From assembly GCF_009728735.1 (NCBI RefSeq), contig NZ_CP024636.1, positions 3,968,483 through 4,032,482 on the forward strand: 64,000 bases of DNA, given 5' to 3'. This DNA comes from Pantoea phytobeneficialis (GTDB lineage: Bacteria > Pseudomonadota > Gammaproteobacteria > Enterobacterales > Enterobacteriaceae). Below, one piece after another: positions 56,228-64,000 of this stretch (position 1 is its first letter; each line of letters starts with the position of its first letter). The notes below the pieces were generated by a model. The model was not told where the DNA came from. It worked only from the letters and a program-made list of their open reading frames with translations, and did no database searches. The position numbers and the translations under genes were made by a program.

Positions 56228-56473
56228 ATGAAAAAAATCGCCGTTCTGCTGGGCATATTGATCCTGACGGGCTTCACCCAGGCTAAGGCCGCAACTGCCA
56301 TCGGTGAAGCCGCCGGTACGCAGGCATCCACAAACGCAAAAGGCACCTCAGAAGCGATCGGGGTTGGTGCCCTTGCCGCATTATTGGGTGTTGCCTTAGC
56401 CTCCGCAGGCGGCGGAGGTCATGGCACCAACACCTCGACTTCGACCACCACAACCACGATGCCCGCTAAGTAA
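56228..56473 (+). CDS. YjbE-like small secreted protein
   Basis: 81-residue exported protein: signal peptide MKKIAVLLGILILTGFTQAKA, then a mature region of about 60 residues with IGEAAGTQAS, a hydrophobic Gly/Ala run, a GGGGHG block and a Ser/Thr-only stretch. This pattern resembles E. coli YjbE, encoded in the exopolysaccharide-linked yjbEFGH operon. No yjbFGH genes follow here. GGAGAGAAAGAAG precedes ATG. Sits between ompR and greB, adjacent to each other in E. coli. Confidence 0.75.
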   Translation: MKKIAVLLGILILTGFTQAKAATAIGEAAGTQASTNAKGTSEAIGVGALAALLGVALASAGGGGHGTNTSTSTTTTTMPAK

Positions 56474-56480
56474 TGAAATC

Positions 56481-56504
56481 AGGCGCGGCAGGAACGCGGC
56501 GCCT
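56481..56504. terminator. Hairpin between the YjbE-like gene and greB
   Basis: AGGCGC/GCGCCT inverted repeat with a 12-base loop, seven bases after the small gene. Weak T content follows; probable terminator region for the convergent pair. Confidence 0.5.
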
Positions 56505-56573
56505 TCCTTGTTGTTTACCAGCCCTTTCGCCACCGGAGAATAAGTGTCACCCCCGGCTTTCTTACAAAAGCTA

Positions 56574-57077
56574 TTATTCTCCGCCTCTTTTTTCTTCCGC
56601 GTCTCGCAGATACTCGATACGGTTCACAAACCACAACTTTTGGCCTTCCGGCGTATTCACCGTCACTTCGTCATCGACTTCTTTCTTGATCAAGGCGCGC
56701 GCCATTGGCGAATCAATCGAGATGTAATCCTTTACCTCACCATAAATTTCATCCGGGCCGACAATACGAAAGCGTTTTACTTCGCCCTGCTCATTCTCCA
56801 CCTCGACCCAGGCGCCAAAAAACACCTTCCCCTCCTGTTGCGGGGCGTAATCGACGATCTTCAGTTCTGCCAAACATTTGCGCAGATAGCGCACGCGGCG
56901 GTCGATTTGCCGCAGCAGACGTTTGTTATAGGTGTAATCGGCATTTTCCGAGCGATCGCCCAGGCTGGCGGCCCAGGAGACAATTTTGGTGATTTCCGGA
57001 CGCTTTTCATTCCACAAATGATCGTGCTCAGCACGCAGTTTGTTATAGCCCTCGCGGGTAATCAGTTGGGTTTTCAT
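56574..57077 (-). CDS. greB: Transcription elongation factor GreB
   Basis: 167-residue GreA/GreB protein that stimulates cleavage of backtracked RNA in RNA polymerase. The N-terminal coiled coil (about 10-75) carries the acidic tip region SLGDRSENADY; the C-terminal FKBP-like domain has ISIDSPMARALIKK. It is slightly longer than E. coli GreB (158) at the C-terminus. Divergent from yhgF. Confidence 0.97.
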   Translation of the reverse strand: MKTQLITREGYNKLRAEHDHLWNEKRPEITKIVSWAASLGDRSENADYTYNKRLLRQIDRRVRYLRKCLAELKIVDYAPQQEGKVFFGAWVEVENEQGEVKRFRIVGPDEIYGEVKDYISIDSPMARALIKKEVDDEVTVNTPEGQKLWFVNRIEYLRDAEEKRGGE

Positions 57078-57281
57078 AGCGTCAACTCGTGATACAGGTC
57101 TGATTTAGCATAGTGGAGGCTAACAATATGCGACCAGCCGAACATCAGCAAGGTAAGCGCGATGTTCTGCGCGCCGCATTCAGAAAATGACGGATTCACC
57201 TGCTGCCGTCTGGCAATTTTCAGCCTCAGCCCGTATAACTGTCCCCTGTTTCTTAACCCCGTGTAAGCAAGACAGTAACTG

Positions 57282-59615
57282 ATGATGAAAGATTCGCTGA
57301 GCCAGATTATCGCAAGTGAGCTGAAGGCGCGTGACGAACAGGTTGACGCCGCCATCCGCTTGCTTGACGAAGGGAATACCGTGCCGTTTATCGCGCGCTA
57401 TCGTAAGGAAGTCACCGGCGGACTGGATGATACCCAGTTGCGTCAGCTGGAGAGCCGTCTTGGCTATCTGCGTGAGCTGGAAGAGCGCCGCCAGTCGATT
57501 CTGAAATCTATCGACGAACAGGGCAAACTCACCGCCGACCTCGCCAGCGCCATTAATGGCACCCTCAGCAAAACTGAGCTGGAAGACCTTTACCTGCCGT
57601 ATAAACCGAAGCGTCGCACCCGTGGACAGGCAGCCATTGAGGCCGGTCTGGAACCGCTGGCCGACACGCTGTGGCAAGACCCGTCGCACGATCCTGAGCA
57701 ACTGGCTGCCGGCTATGTCGATGCCGACAAAGGTGTCGCCGATGTGCGCGCCGCGCTGGATGGCGCACGCTATATCCTGATGGAACGTTTCGCCGAAGAC
57801 GCCACGCTGCTGGCGAAAGTGCGTGATTATCTGTGGAAAAACGCCCACCTGGTTTCACGCGTGGTTGAAGGCAAAGAGGAAGAAGGTGCGAAGTTCCGCG
57901 ACTACTTCGATCATCACGAAGCACTCAGCACCGTGCCTTCACACCGTGCGCTGGCGATGTTCCGTGGCCGCAATGAAGGTGTGCTGCAACTGTCGCTGAA
58001 TGCCGACCCGCAATTTGACGAAGCACCGCGCGAAAGCCACGGTGAAACGCTGATTGCCAGCCACCTGAATCTGCGTCTGAATAACGCCCCGGCAGACAGC
58101 TGGCGTAAAGCGGTAGTGAGCTGGACGTGGCGTATCAAGGTATTGCTGCATCTGGAAACTGAACTGATGGGCACCGTGCGCGAACGCGCCGAAGATGAAG
58201 CCATCAACGTCTTTGCCCGTAACCTGCACGACCTGCTGATGGCGGCACCGGCAGGCATGCGTTCCACGATGGGCCTCGATCCCGGCCTGCGTACCGGTGT
58301 GAAAGTGGCGGTGGTCGATGCCACCGGCAAACTGGTCGCGACCGATACCATCTATCCGCATACCGGACAGACCGCCAAAGCGGCGACCGCTGTCGCAGCG
58401 CTGTGCGCCAAACATCAGGTTGAGCTGGTGGCGATTGGCAACGGCACCGCATCGCGTGAGACTGAACGTTTCTTCCTTGATGTGCAGAAACAATATCCGC
58501 AGATCAAAGCGCAGAAAGTGATTGTCAGCGAAGCCGGTGCTTCGGTCTATTCCGCCTCAGAACTGGCCGCGCTGGAATTCCCGGACCTCGACGTCTCGCT
58601 GCGTGGTGCGGTTTCCATCGCTCGCCGTTTGCAGGACCCGCTGGCTGAGCTGGTGAAGATCGATCCCAAATCTATCGGTGTCGGCCAGTACCAACATGAC
58701 GTCAGCCAGAGCCAACTGGCGAAGAAACTGGATGCGGTGGTGGAAGACTGCGTGAACGCCGTGGGGGTTGATCTCAACACCGCCTCGGTGGCGCTGCTGA
58801 CCCGTGTGGCCGGTTTAACCCGCATGATGGCGCAGAACATTGTCAGCTGGCGTGACGAGAATGGCCGCTTCCAGAACCGTCAGCAGTTGCTGAAAGTCAG
58901 CCGTCTCGGCCCGAAAGCCTTTGAACAATGCGCAGGCTTCCTGCGTATCAATCACGGTGACAACCCGCTGGATGCCTCCACCGTCCACCCGGAGGCTTAT
59001 CCGGTAGTTGAGCGCATTCTGGCAGCCACCGAGCAGGCGCTCGGTGAACTGATGGGTAATCCGGGTAGCTTGCGGAATCTCAGCGCGCGTGATTTCACCG
59101 ATGAGCGCTTCGGTCTGCCTACCGTCACCGACATTATCAAAGAACTGGAAAAACCAGGCCGCGACCCACGTCCTGAGTTCAAAACCGCGCAGTTTGCAGA
59201 AGGCGTGGAGACACTCAATGACCTGTTACCCGGCATGGTGCTGGAAGGTGCTGTCACCAACGTCACCAACTTTGGCGCTTTTGTCGATATTGGCGTGCAT
59301 CAGGATGGCCTGGTTCATATTTCATCGCTGTCGGATAAGTTTGTCGAAGATCCGCACCAGGTCGTCAAAGCCGGTGATATCGTCAAAGTTAAAGTGATGG
59401 AAGTTGACCTGCAACGTAAGCGTATTGCCCTTACCATGCGTCTGGACGAGCAGCCGGGCGAGAACAATGCGCGCGGTGGTGGCAACCGCAGTGCCGGTAA
59501 AGAGTCGGCACGCCCGACACAGGCGAATAAGGGCCGGGCCAAACCGGCCAGTCAGCCTGCCGGTAACAGCGCAATGGGCGATGCACTGGCTGCCGCCTTC
59601 GGCAAAAAACGCTAA
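57282..59615 (+). CDS. yhgF: Tex-like S1 RNA-binding protein YhgF
   Basis: 777-residue Tex family protein. Order: N-terminal helical Tex region (1-190), YqgF-like RNase H fold (about 325-430, [16 protein letters not shown]), two HhH-type regions (about 490-620) and a C-terminal S1 domain (about 645-720), then a basic Gly/Asn/Pro tail. Linked to transcription and toxin expression in other bacteria. In E. coli feoABC follows; here it does not. Confidence 0.95.
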   Translation: MMKDSLSQIIASELKARDEQVDAAIRLLDEGNTVPFIARYRKEVTGGLDDTQLRQLESRLGYLRELEERRQSILKSIDEQGKLTADLASAINGTLSKTELEDLYLPYKPKRRTRGQAAIEAGLEPLADTLWQDPSHDPEQLAAGYVDADKGVADVRAALDGARYILMERFAEDATLLAKVRDYLWKNAHLVSRVVEGKEEEGAKFRDYFDHHEALSTVPSHRALAMFRGRNEGVLQLSLNADPQFDEAPRESHGETLIASHLNLRLNNAPADSWRKAVVSWTWRIKVLLHLETELMGTVRERAEDEAINVFARNLHDLLMAAPAGMRSTMGLDPGLRTGVKVAVVDATGKLVATDTIYPHTGQTAKAATAVAALCAKHQVELVAIGNGTASRETERFFLDVQKQYPQIKAQKVIVSEAGASVYSASELAALEFPDLDVSLRGAVSIARRLQDPLAELVKIDPKSIGVGQYQHDVSQSQLAKKLDAVVEDCVNAVGVDLNTASVALLTRVAGLTRMMAQNIVSWRDENGRFQNRQQLLKVSRLGPKAFEQCAGFLRINHGDNPLDASTVHPEAYPVVERILAATEQALGELMGNPGSLRNLSARDFTDERFGLPTVTDIIKELEKPGRDPRPEFKTAQFAEGVETLNDLLPGMVLEGAVTNVTNFGAFVDIGVHQDGLVHISSLSDKFVEDPHQVVKAGDIVKVKVMEVDLQRKRIALTMRLDEQPGENNARGGGNRSAGKESARPTQANKGRAKPASQPAGNSAMGDALAAAFGKKR

Positions 59616-59740
59616 CCCCTGCGTTAAAAAGCGCGGTGGCCGCCAGGCCATCGCGTACATCAGGTTGATAAATCGTCCCATCCAGCTACGCTGAAAAAAT
59701 CCGTGTGAAAAAATGACCCTCCGCGTGGCACAGCGATCTG

Positions 59741-61429
59741 ATGGATATTATCAACGCCTTACTTGATGAGATTTATGCAGGCACTTTCCCTGTGGCGGCT
59801 CGTGAGCGTCTGCTTTCCCACATACGTGCGGCACGGGATACGGTCAAAATCCCACGGAAACCGCGCTGGGATGAGAAAGATGTGGTGCTGATTACCTACG
59901 CCGACCAATTGCGTGAACCAGATGTCCCTACCCTTGCCACCTTCTCGCGTTTTTATCAGCAACATTTGCAAGACACATTTTCTCTGGTCCATCTGCTGCC
60001 GTTCTTTCCTTATTCATCGGATGATGGTTTTTCGGTTATCGACTATCACCAGGTCAACCCGATTTGCGGCGACTGGCAGCATGTCGCGGCGCTACACACC
60101 CATACCCGGCTGATGTTCGATTTTGTTTGCAACCATATGTCAGCGCACAGCAGTTGGTTTCGCCATTTTCTGGCGCAGGACCCCGGCTGGGATGACTTTT
60201 TTATCAGCATGCCACCCGCCACCGATCTCAGTGCCGTGACCCGGCCTCGCACCTCGCCGCTGCTGACGCCATTCGAAATGGCGGATGGCGCAACGCGCTA
60301 TATCTGGACCACCTTCAGCGCTGATCAGATTGACCTCAACTTCGCCAACCCGGAAGTCCTCATCCGTATGGTCAACGTGTTGCTCGATTATCTGAAGAAA
60401 GGCGCCGACTACGTGCGCCTCGATGCGGTGGGTTATATGTGGAAAACGCCAGGCACCAACTGTATCCACCTGCCCAAGACTCATCAGCTGGTGAAATTAT
60501 TTCGCGCGATTGCCAACGTGGTCGCGCCGGGTACGGTGATCGTCACAGAAACCAATGTGCCGCACAAAGACAACATCAGTTACTTTGGCAACGGCCACGA
60601 CGAAGCGCAGATGGTATATCAATTTTCCCTGCCGCCGTTGGTGCTGCATGCCATTCATTCCAGCTCCGGCCGCGCGCTGCGTCAGTGGGCCAGCACGCTG
60701 GACACCGGTAGCGGTGATACCACCTTTTTTAACTTTCTCGCCTCACATGATGGCATTGGCCTCAATCCCGCGCGCGGTATTTTATCGGAAGTAGAAATTG
60801 TGGCGTTGGTGCGTGACCTGGCGCTGGAAGGGGCGCTGGTTTCTTACAAAAACAATCCGGATGGCACCACCAGCCCGTATGAAATTAACGTTACCTATCT
60901 GGATGCGCTAAATCGTCAGGACGACGATGACAACACGCGACTACGCCGTTTCCTGCTGGCACATGCCATCCTGTTGGCCTTTCCCGGCGTGCCTGCCATC
61001 TATATTCAAAGCATCCTCGGTTCACGTAACGACAACGAAGGCGTGCATGTCGCCGGGCACAACCGTGCCATCAATCGCGAGAAGTTCAGTGTGCGTGATA
61101 TGGAACAGTTGCTGAGCGGCGGCAATGCGCTTCGTCAGCAGGTGTTTGAACGCCTGAGCGCGCTGATTCAACTGCGCACACGTCAACCTGCGTTCCATCC
61201 CGACAATCCGATGACATTATTCGACAGCGATAACGCGTTGTTGGTCCTGCGTCGTCACCAGCCCGATAACCAGGAAGCGGTTCTTTGCGTATTTAATCTT
61301 AGCGGTCGCGAGATTGAGACGATGTTGCCGCAGGCTCGGCAATTTCACGATTTAATCAATGGTGGGAATATTGATGGCAACCAGTCGGTGCGACTGGCTG
61401 CCTGGCAATTTATGTGGCTGAAGGGTTAA
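59741..61429 (+). CDS. Probable glucosylglycerate phosphorylase (GH13_18, YcjM-like)
   Basis: 562-residue glycoside hydrolase family 13 phosphorylase, strongly similar over its length to E. coli YcjM, which phosphorolyses 2-O-alpha-glucosylglycerate. Likely catalytic residues are nucleophile D228 (VRLDAVG), acid/base E270 (VTETNVPH) and the transition-state Asp in ASHDGIGL. The related sucrose phosphorylases are the main alternative. No transporter or kinase genes accompany it. It stops directly against the next gene's stop and lies where E. coli has feoABC. Confidence 0.85.
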   Translation: MDIINALLDEIYAGTFPVAARERLLSHIRAARDTVKIPRKPRWDEKDVVLITYADQLREPDVPTLATFSRFYQQHLQDTFSLVHLLPFFPYSSDDGFSVIDYHQVNPICGDWQHVAALHTHTRLMFDFVCNHMSAHSSWFRHFLAQDPGWDDFFISMPPATDLSAVTRPRTSPLLTPFEMADGATRYIWTTFSADQIDLNFANPEVLIRMVNVLLDYLKKGADYVRLDAVGYMWKTPGTNCIHLPKTHQLVKLFRAIANVVAPGTVIVTETNVPHKDNISYFGNGHDEAQMVYQFSLPPLVLHAIHSSSGRALRQWASTLDTGSGDTTFFNFLASHDGIGLNPARGILSEVEIVALVRDLALEGALVSYKNNPDGTTSPYEINVTYLDALNRQDDDDNTRLRRFLLAHAILLAFPGVPAIYIQSILGSRNDNEGVHVAGHNRAINREKFSVRDMEQLLSGGNALRQQVFERLSALIQLRTRQPAFHPDNPMTLFDSDNALLVLRRHQPDNQEAVLCVFNLSGREIETMLPQARQFHDLINGGNIDGNQSVRLAAWQFMWLKG

Positions 61430-61699
61430 TTATTTATACACATCCGCGACGGCACTGAACTTGCCATGTTCACGGCCCGCAATCACCAGAAAATATTTTC
61501 CGCCCTTCTCATCCGCCAGTTTTGACAACTCTTTTTTGGCATCCATCGGCGAGGTGGTTTCTGCCGTGGTGGTCACCGTACCGATTTTCTCCAGATTCAT
61601 TTTCTGCACTTCTTCTTTAGTCACCTCTTTGGCTGCCAGTGCCGAAAAGGAAATCGCGCCCATCACCATCGCCGCCACAACCGTGTTGATAACTTTCAT
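61430..61699 (-). CDS. YahO-like DUF1471 periplasmic protein
   Basis: 89-residue exported protein: signal peptide (MKVINTVVAAMVMGAISFSALA), then a small DUF1471/YdgH-BhsA-type domain with LEKIGTVTTT and the closing AVADVYK. Members of this family are small stress-induced envelope proteins, often multi-copy in enterobacteria. The start at 61699 gives a clean signal peptide. Confidence 0.85.
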   Translation of the reverse strand: MKVINTVVAAMVMGAISFSALAAKEVTKEEVQKMNLEKIGTVTTTAETTSPMDAKKELSKLADEKGGKYFLVIAGREHGKFSAVADVYK

Positions 61700-61777
61700 G
61701 TAATCATCCTCAGTTATTATTTGATTTGCAGAGATGTCGGCAGGAAGTTGATTGCAGAGGTAAAGCATTCCTGCCCA

Positions 61778-61802
61778 CCCGGAAAGTATTGACCTTTCCG
61801 GG
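61778..61802. terminator. Hairpin downstream of bioH
   Basis: Eight-base perfect stem CCCGGAAA/TTTCCGGG with a nine-base loop, between the bioH stop and the YahO-like promoter region. No T-run, so a modest terminator candidate. Confidence 0.55.
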
Positions 61803-61813
61803 AGAATTGCCAG

Positions 61814-62590
61814 CTAGCGCGGCAGACGGTCACTAAAGCTAAGAATATGCTGACAAAATGCTTCCGGGTGCGAGATGAATGGCGCATGGGCCGCTTTCTC
61901 CATCACCACCGATGGCGATTGTGGCCAGCGCACATCCAGTTCTGCCGCGATACGACGAGGCACCAGTCCGTCCAGATAGCCATACAGGCGCAGGAATGGC
62001 AGCTGGAGAGCATCCAGCGACGCACGCAAATCACAGTGACGCAGAATCTCCAGACCGCCTTCCAGTACCGCCACTGACGGCATTGGCTGCGATAACACCA
62101 CTTCTTTCAGTTGGCGAGCATCCTGGCGCGCGCTTTCCGTTCCCAGCGTCTGCAAAGCCAGAAAACGTTCCACGGTGCGTTGAAAATCATTACTTAATTG
62201 CTGCTGAAAGCCATGCAGTGTTTCCGGCTTAATACCGGGCCATTCTTCGCTGGCGGTAAAGCATGGCGACGAAGCCACACTGATCAGCCCCCGAATGGAT
62301 TCCGGCACCGTAAGCGCCAGTTGACTGGCGACCAGACCACCCAGCGACCAACCCAGCAGCAGGCTGCGTTCCGGCAAATGCTCCACCAGATGCTGTGCCA
62401 TAGCGGGCAGTGTCATGGCACCAAATCCCTGGCTGCGACCAAAACCCGGTAGATCGACCAGGTGCAAGCGAAAATGCGGACTGAGTCGCGGAATGATGTT
62501 TTGCCACACTTCGGCATTCAATCCCCAGCCGTGCAGCAGCACAAGATCGCAATCCCCCGTGCCGGTGGTGTGCCACCAGATCGAACTCAT
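61814..62590 (-). CDS. bioH: Pimeloyl-ACP methyl ester carboxylesterase BioH
   Basis: 258-residue alpha/beta hydrolase that removes the methyl ester from pimeloyl-ACP, ending the masked fatty-acid route to biotin. Triad S82 (GWSLGG), D207 and H235 all match E. coli BioH. Divergent from gntX with only 34 bases between starts. Confidence 0.97.
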   Translation of the reverse strand: MSSIWWHTTGTGDCDLVLLHGWGLNAEVWQNIIPRLSPHFRLHLVDLPGFGRSQGFGAMTLPAMAQHLVEHLPERSLLLGWSLGGLVASQLALTVPESIRGLISVASSPCFTASEEWPGIKPETLHGFQQQLSNDFQRTVERFLALQTLGTESARQDARQLKEVVLSQPMPSVAVLEGGLEILRHCDLRASLDALQLPFLRLYGYLDGLVPRRIAAELDVRWPQSPSVVMEKAAHAPFISHPEAFCQHILSFSDRLPR

Positions 62591-62624
62591 CGGTTATTAT
62601 CCTGAAAGTGAAAAGGAGGTCGCT

Positions 62625-63302
62625 ATGCTATCAATCCCTGCCCTGTGTTGGCTATGCCGTTTGCCGCTACGCATGGCGCAACACGGTCTGTGCAACGGGT
62701 GTTTGCGTCAGTTGCCGGTGTTACCCGAACTTTGCCCACGCTGTGGCCTGCCCGCCCGTGCCGATCAGGTTTGTGGGCGCTGCCTGCAACGACCGCCACC
62801 GTGGCAACAACTGATCTGCGTCAGCGGTTATCAACCCCCGCTCAGCCACTGGGTTCATCAGTTGAAGTTTTGCCGCGCCACCGCACTCAGGGTGATGCTG
62901 GCGCGGCTACTTTTGCTAAAGTGGTTAGCCATGCGGCGATGTTATGGGCTTCCCCGACCAGATATCATCTTCAGCGTGCCCCTGCATCAGCGTCGCCACT
63001 GGCGACGTGGCTACAATCAGGCGTCGCTGTTGGCGCAACCGCTGGCGCGCTGGCTAAGTTGTGACTACAGGGAAGGCATAAGTCGCGTACGTCAGGCTGC
63101 GGTGCAGCATGAGCTGAGCGCATCGGCGCGTAAAAAGAACCTGCGCGGCGCGTTTCAGCTTGAAATCCCGGTAGAGGGACGCCATATCCTGCTTATCGAC
63201 GATGTGGTGACCACCGGCAGTACGGTGGCTGAAATCAGCCGCATGTTGCAGGCCGCAGGCGCGGCCAGCGTACAGATTGGATGCCTTTGCCGTACCTTGT
63301 AG
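62625..63302 (+). CDS. gntX: ComF family protein GntX
   Basis: 225-residue ComF/GntX protein: N-terminal zinc-finger-like cysteines (CWLC, CNGC, CPRC, CGRC) and a C-terminal phosphoribosyltransferase domain with PRPP loop ILLIDDVVTTGST. ComF relatives are involved in DNA uptake, and E. coli GntX (YhgH) in use of DNA as nutrient, fitting the hof genes in this window. AAAAGGAGG precedes ATG at 62625. Confidence 0.95.
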   Translation: MLSIPALCWLCRLPLRMAQHGLCNGCLRQLPVLPELCPRCGLPARADQVCGRCLQRPPPWQQLICVSGYQPPLSHWVHQLKFCRATALRVMLARLLLLKWLAMRRCYGLPRPDIIFSVPLHQRRHWRRGYNQASLLAQPLARWLSCDYREGISRVRQAAVQHELSASARKKNLRGAFQLEIPVEGRHILLIDDVVTTGSTVAEISRMLQAAGAASVQIGCLCRTL

Positions 63303-63323
63303 AGCGTCGGCGTTGGGCGTATT

Positions 63324-63348
63324 ATAACCAACTAAATTAGTCAACTAT
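63324..63348. promoter_or_regulatory. IscR type 1 operator of nfuA
   Basis: On the minus strand the 25 bases match ATASYYGACTRWWWYAGTCRRSTAT at 23 positions. It overlaps a TATTAT -10-like element at 63320-63325 and lies 12 bases before the nfuA start. [2Fe-2S]-IscR should repress nfuA when cluster supply is adequate, as known for E. coli nfuA. Confidence 0.85.
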
Positions 63349-63360
63349 TGAGCAATCGCC

Positions 63361-63936
63361 ATGATCCGTATTACTGATGCTGCCCAAGAGCACTTCTCAA
63401 AACTTCTGTCAAAACAGGAAGATGGCACCCAGATCCGCGTATTCGTGATTAACCCGGGTACACCAACCGCCGAGTGTGGCGTATCTTACTGCCCGCCCGA
63501 TGCCGTTGAAGCGACGGATACCGAGCTGAAGTTTGAAAAGCTGTCAGCCTATGTTGACGAGCTGAGCGCCCCTTACCTGGAAGACGCGGAAATTGACTTC
63601 GTCACTGACAACCTCGGTTCCCAGCTGACGTTGAAAGCGCCAAACGCCAAAATGCGTAAAGTCTCTGACGATGCGCCAATGGTAGAACGCGTGGAATACC
63701 TGTTGCAGGCACAGATCAACCCGCAGCTGGCAGGCCACGGGGGTCGCGTTTCACTGATGGAAATCACCGATGACGGTTACGCCATTCTGCAATTTGGCGG
63801 CGGCTGCAACGGTTGTTCGATGATTGACGTGACGCTGAAAGACGGTATCGAGAAAGAGCTGCTGGCAGCCTTCCCGGAACTGAAAGGCGTGCGCGATCTG
63901 ACCGAGCACCAGCGCGGCGAGCACTCCTACTACTGA
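63361..63936 (+). CDS. nfuA: Fe-S biogenesis protein NfuA
   Basis: 191-residue Fe-S carrier: degenerate A-type scaffold domain (about 1-100) and C-terminal Nfu domain with the cluster-binding C149-x2-C152 (GGGCNGCSM). It delivers [4Fe-4S] clusters to apo-proteins under oxidative stress or iron limitation. Follows gntX as in E. coli. Confidence 0.98.
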   Translation: MIRITDAAQEHFSKLLSKQEDGTQIRVFVINPGTPTAECGVSYCPPDAVEATDTELKFEKLSAYVDELSAPYLEDAEIDFVTDNLGSQLTLKAPNAKMRKVSDDAPMVERVEYLLQAQINPQLAGHGGRVSLMEITDDGYAILQFGGGCNGCSMIDVTLKDGIEKELLAAFPELKGVRDLTEHQRGEHSYY

Positions 63937-63941
63937 TTCCC

Positions 63942-63975
63942 AACGCGCGACCGCGACCCGACGCTGTCGCGCGTT
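63942..63975. terminator. Hairpin after nfuA
   Basis: Ten-base perfect stem AACGCGCGAC/GTCGCGCGTT with 14-base loop, five bases after the nfuA stop. No T-run, so the stem is clear but terminator function is inferred. Confidence 0.5.
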
Positions 63976-64000
63976 AAACCCGCTTCCTGCCGATACTCAC

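Overview
The window is a stretch of enterobacterial chromosome. Almost every gene has a close E. coli counterpart and most sit in the E. coli order: tuf-fusA-rpsG-rpsL, tusDCB-yheO-fkpA-slyX-slyD-yheV-kefB-kefG-yheS, yheTU-prkB-yhfA-crp-yhfK-argD-pabA-fic-yhfG-ppiA-tsgA, nirBDC-cysG-trpS-gph-rpe-dam-damX-aroB-aroK-hofQPONM-mrcA-nudE-igaA-yrfG-hslR-hslO-pckA-envZ-ompR-greB-yhgF, and bioH-gntX-nfuA. Protein divergence from E. coli, the compact layout (no frl/yhf block between cysG and trpS, no yhgE before pckA, no feoABC after yhgF) and the accessory genes suggest Erwiniaceae, most likely Pantoea or a near relative. That assignment is inference and was not tested by a search.

Layout. 1-3650: the str ribosomal operon on the minus strand with its promoter, the last gene (tuf) cut by the window edge. 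3655-10288: tRNA 2-thiolation relay (tusDCB), regulator yheO, periplasmic and cytoplasmic FKBP isomerases (fkpA, slyD), slyX, zinc ribbon yheV and the KefG/KefB potassium efflux pair. 10405-17854: yheS and yheTU, separated by an inserted taurine block (tauABCD) and a LysE-type exporter. 17916-25658: prkB, yhfA, crp, yhfK, argD (paired ARG boxes), pabA, a Fic/YhfG toxin-antitoxin-like pair and ppiA. 25922-33773: tsgA, an inserted cytosine deaminase (codA), and the nirBDC-cysG nitrite reduction/siroheme operon behind textbook FNR and NarL/NarP sites. 33830-39905: the aroKB-damX-dam-rpe-gph-trpS superoperon. 40285-43688: the hofMNOPQ DNA-uptake/pilus-assembly-like operon. 43920-53583: mrcA, nudE, igaA, yrfG-hslR-hslO and pckA. 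53662-59615: ompR-envZ, a small secreted YjbE-like gene, greB and yhgF. 59741-63936: a GH13 glucosylglycerate-phosphorylase-like enzyme and a YahO-like periplasmic protein where E. coli has feoABC, then bioH, gntX and nfuA (IscR type 1 operator).

No tRNA, rRNA, insertion sequence, prophage or CRISPR array was seen. The most unusual items are: (i) a dispersed family of near-perfect palindromes with core GGCGCGAT-WW-ATCGCGCC, six copies at five intergenic sites, mostly between convergent genes; (ii) a Fic/YhfG pair in which the Fic-motif acidic residue and the antitoxin's inhibitory glutamate are both alanine; (iii) an orphan YjbE-like secreted protein between ompR and greB; (iv) islands replacing or splitting conserved neighbourhoods (tau+LysE, codA, GH13+YahO); (v) a divergent EF-Tu N-terminus. 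I saw no clearly new multi-gene defence or biosynthetic system; this is mostly a core-genome region.
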